Shown here in pieces: positions 61,923 through 64,000 of a DNA stretch of 64,000 bases. The stretch is from Daejeonella oryzae DSM 19973 (GTDB taxonomy: Bacteria; Bacteroidota; Bacteroidia; Sphingobacteriales; Sphingobacteriaceae). Under the pieces are notes generated by a model. That model had not been told where the DNA came from and searched no databases. It was given only the letters and a program-made list of their open reading frames with translations. The stretch covers positions 558,001 to 622,000 of the forward strand of contig NZ_AUHA01000003.1 of the NCBI RefSeq assembly GCF_000422945.1, in the 5' to 3' direction. The position numbers and the translations under genes are program-made. The stretch's first letter is position 1; every line of letters starts with the position of its first letter.

Positions 61923-63332
61923 TTAATTTACATCGGGTGTTATTTTCCCTGGATTTAGTATGCCTTTTGGATCAAAAACCTCCTTGATTCCCCTCATCAG
62001 GTTTAAATGAATTTCAGAATATTTTAAAGACATAAATTCACGCTGTACCAACCCGATTCCATGCTCGCCTGATAAAGTTCCTCCAAGTTTTACTGTTAGT
62101 TCAAAAATCTCCTGTATGCCCGATTTGAGTTTGGTGTTCCAGTCTTCATCACTCATACTGCCTTTTATAATATTTATATGAAGATTACCATCTCCGGCGT
62201 GACCATAACAAACGGATTGAAATCCATAAGATTTACCTATCTGTTTTATTCCATGCATTAAAGCCGGCAGTTCTGCTCTGGGAACTACCGTATCTTCTTC
62301 TTTATACACCGAATTAGATTTTACTGAAACTGCCATAGTTCTGCGGATTTTCCATAATTCTTCTTTTTGTGCGGATGAGTCCGCAAAAAGAACATCTGTA
62401 CATCCATTCTCTTCCAGAACCTGATTAATAATTTCGGCTTCAGCAAAAAGCGTGTCCATATTGGTGCCGTCCACTTCTATTATCAGGAAAGCCTCAACTC
62501 CATCTTTTAAATCAAATTGCAGGTGGTCAAATTCTATGACCCACTCCACTCCTCTTCTTTCCATGAATTCCAGAGCTGAGGGTGTAACGCCTGCCCTGAA
62601 AATCGCTGAAACAGCCTTACATGCATCTTCATTAGTGGGGAAAGAACCCAACAATAAAATGTTATGCAATGGTCTTGAAATTAACTTCACTACAATTTTT
62701 GTAATAATCCCCAGTGTTCCTTCAGAGCCAATCATTAATTGGGTAAGGTTATAACCTGAGGCATATTTAAGTGTATTTGCTCCTGTCCAGATGATTTCTC
62801 CTGTTGGCAAAACCACTTCAAGGTTAAGAACATATTCACGTATAGTTCCATATTTAACAACTCTGGGGCCACCGCTTCCATGCGCAATGTTTCCGCCTAT
62901 AAAACATGTTCCTTTACTCGATGGATCAACCGGATACAGCAAATTTTTATCCGCTACGGCATTCATAAACACTTCGGTTATGACACCCGGTTCTACTGTA
63001 GCCTGAAGATTTCGCTCATCAATGTCAATAATTTTATTGAATTTTTCCATGGAAATGAGCAATCCACCATGAACAGGTAAAGCTGCGCCACTTAAACCTG
63101 TGCCTCCACCCCGAGGTGTTACCGGAATAAAATGTTCATTACATAATTTCAGTAATAGAGATACTTGTTCTGAGTTTGCAGGCTTTACAACTGCTTCGGG
63201 ATAATAATGAAGATCTTCTGTTTCATCATGAGCGTATTTTTCAAGCAAATCATGTTCAATAAGCACATTTTCAATTCCGGCAATATTTCTGAACTGTTCT
63301 AAAATTTCTTCTGTAATCTTATTATAAAGCAT
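61923..63332 (-). CDS. FAD-linked oxidase (GlcD-like glycolate/D-lactate dehydrogenase)
   Basis: A flavoprotein of the PCMH/VAO family that oxidises a 2-hydroxy acid. The FAD-binding domain (about 30-215) has VTPRGGGTGLSGAALP, VEPGVITEVF and GGNIAHGSGGPR. The C-terminal FAD-oxidase domain (about 220-465) has CYGHAGDGNLHINI and GGTLSGEHGIGLVQ. At 469 aa it is the GlcD type without an attached iron-sulfur domain, and no glcE/glcF is adjacent, so the electron acceptor and exact substrate are open. It starts 1 nt after folB. Confidence 0.9.
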   Translation of the reverse strand: MLYNKITEEILEQFRNIAGIENVLIEHDLLEKYAHDETEDLHYYPEAVVKPANSEQVSLLLKLCNEHFIPVTPRGGGTGLSGAALPVHGGLLISMEKFNKIIDIDERNLQATVEPGVITEVFMNAVADKNLLYPVDPSSKGTCFIGGNIAHGSGGPRVVKYGTIREYVLNLEVVLPTGEIIWTGANTLKYASGYNLTQLMIGSEGTLGIITKIVVKLISRPLHNILLLGSFPTNEDACKAVSAIFRAGVTPSALEFMERRGVEWVIEFDHLQFDLKDGVEAFLIIEVDGTNMDTLFAEAEIINQVLEENGCTDVLFADSSAQKEELWKIRRTMAVSVKSNSVYKEEDTVVPRAELPALMHGIKQIGKSYGFQSVCYGHAGDGNLHINIIKGSMSDEDWNTKLKSGIQEIFELTVKLGGTLSGEHGIGLVQREFMSLKYSEIHLNLMRGIKEVFDPKGILNPGKITPDVN

Positions 63333-63333
63333 C

Positions 63334-63699
63334 TTATCTGTTAAATTTCAATTCTACTACTGAACTTTCTACCTCACCTGAGAGCGGCGGATGCATTTTC
63401 CTGATGCATACGCGAATATGTTTTACTGCTAAAAACTCGTGCCTGATCCTACCAAGAATACTATGAGCAACTGTTTCGAGTAATTTTCTGGGAATTTTCA
63501 TTTCTGATGTGGCGATGTCAAATAACCGTTCATAATTAACTGTTATGTTTAGCTCATCCTTTTCATGAGTAAGCACTTCCACTTCGGTTTCTATATCAAG
63601 AATGAATTCGCTGCCTAAAATTTGCTCTACAGGATAAAACCCGTGATAAGAGAAAAATCGGACGCCATGCAGTCCTACTTTTTGCTGAATAATTCCCAT
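63334..63699 (-). CDS. folB: Dihydroneopterin aldolase
   Basis: The enzyme cleaves dihydroneopterin to 6-hydroxymethyl-dihydropterin in folate synthesis. It shows VGLHGVRFFSYHGFYPVEQILG, the FolB/DHNA start with the active-site region, VNYERLFDIA, LLETVAHSI and CIRKMHPPL. Length (121 aa) is normal. The GlcD-like gene follows at once, an apparently unrelated partner. Its probable promoter lies only 5 nt from the ATG. Confidence 0.93.
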   Translation of the reverse strand: MGIIQQKVGLHGVRFFSYHGFYPVEQILGSEFILDIETEVEVLTHEKDELNITVNYERLFDIATSEMKIPRKLLETVAHSILGRIRHEFLAVKHIRVCIRKMHPPLSGEVESSVVELKFNR

Positions 63700-63704
63700 G
63701 ACAA

Positions 63705-63712
63705 CAAAATTA
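63705..63712 (-). promoter_or_regulatory. Bacteroidota -7 element (TAnnTTTG) of folB
   Basis: Read on the minus strand it is TAATTTTG, ending 5 nt before the folB ATG, so the transcript would be leaderless or nearly so. Confidence 0.5.
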
Positions 63713-63815
63713 GATTTTTACGGCATAATCTCATTACTATTGTATATCGGTTTTGATACTTCGGAAGTAATTCCTTAAAATTATCAATCTCCCTTAATCA
63801 GATAACTGATTTTGC

Positions 63816-63823
63816 TAATTTTG
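63816..63823 (+). promoter_or_regulatory. Bacteroidota -7 element (TAnnTTTG) of the acyl-CoA dehydrogenase gene
   Basis: TAATTTTG lies 14 nt before the ATG at 63838 and matches the consensus exactly. No -33 TTG was found at the expected distance. Confidence 0.5.
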
Positions 63824-63837
63824 AAAAAACAAACTTT

Positions 63838-64000
63838 ATGTTAACTACTGCAGAAAAAGAAATCCAAAAGTCTTCAAAGAAAGATCTTTACGAAGCCCCG
63901 GATTACTATTTAATGGATGAACTCTTAACTGAAGAACACAAACTAGTGCGTAACAGCGTTCGGGATTGGGTTAAAAAAGAAGTTAGTCCGATTATAGAAG
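63838..64000 (+). CDS. Acyl-CoA dehydrogenase (N-terminal part, runs off the window)
   Basis: The first 54 codons of an acyl-CoA dehydrogenase. After a ~20-residue leader it reads DLYEAPDYYLMDELLTEEHK and LVRNSVRDWVKKEVSPIIE, the N-terminal helix pattern of the glutaryl-CoA dehydrogenase subgroup. FAD and substrate residues lie beyond the edge, so the acyl specificity is not decided. It would donate electrons to an ETF such as the one encoded at 21982-23721. Confidence 0.8.
   Translation, partial: MLTTAEKEIQKSSKKDLYEAPDYYLMDELLTEEHKLVRNSVRDWVKKEVSPIIE

Overview
The window is chromosomal DNA of a Bacteroidota bacterium, most likely a Sphingobacteriaceae member (Pedobacter/Mucilaginibacter-like). 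The evidence is the AT-rich composition, the TAnnTTTG -7 promoter elements in front of several genes, the scarcity of Shine-Dalgarno sequences, and lineage-typical families (DUF3667, DUF6526, DUF3347, a PD40/OmpA protein, a sigma-54 regulator with GSFTSA). The genus assignment is an inference. About 60 protein genes are present, together with the 3' part of RNase P RNA at the left edge. No tRNA, rRNA, CRISPR array, insertion sequence or prophage was seen.

Layout. 1-4.6 kb: 3' end of rnpB, a sigma-54 response regulator, and a three-gene proton-translocating transhydrogenase (pntA1-pntA2-pntB). 4.8-12.3 kb: lepA, folD, a Rieske/NTF2-like pair, queE, a secreted dienelactone hydrolase, a PorE-like TPR/PD40/OmpA protein and a DUF6526 protein. 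12.3-18.5 kb: kdsA, a tiny membrane protein and recQ in overlapping order, then kdsD, manC and rlmB. These serve Kdo and GDP-mannose supply for surface glycans. 18.5-29.7 kb: a DnaA-box-like cluster in front of dnaB, chrA, a TPR protein, etfBA, a bifunctional nuclease, nupC, DUF3667, gltA, a DUF3347 lipoprotein and a small outer-membrane barrel protein.

29.9-50.3 kb is the unusual part. Eighteen consecutive minus-strand genes comprise a compact type II secretion/type IV filament-like locus (GspC, K, I, J, F, G, prepilin peptidase, E, D, L, M homologues, plus a MORN-repeat protein and a fibronectin-III lipoprotein). Directly upstream lie a SCO-type copper chaperone fused to a HEAT-like region, a second HEAT-like protein and three paralogous secreted tyrosinases, each with two N-terminal beta-sandwich-like repeats. 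One tyrosinase carries about 140 residues of heptad repeats. I infer a dedicated copper-enzyme maturation and export module, with the tyrosinases as the candidate cargo.

50.5-64 kb is again mostly housekeeping: htpG, an HPF-like ribosome-associated protein, a glycosyltransferase, ppk1-ppx, a histone-H1-like basic protein, yajQ, a conserved protein of unknown function, hsp20, a thioesterase, an MgtC-family protein, a GlcD-type FAD oxidase, folB and the start of an acyl-CoA dehydrogenase. The dehydrogenase may pass electrons to the EtfAB encoded at 22-23.7 kb.
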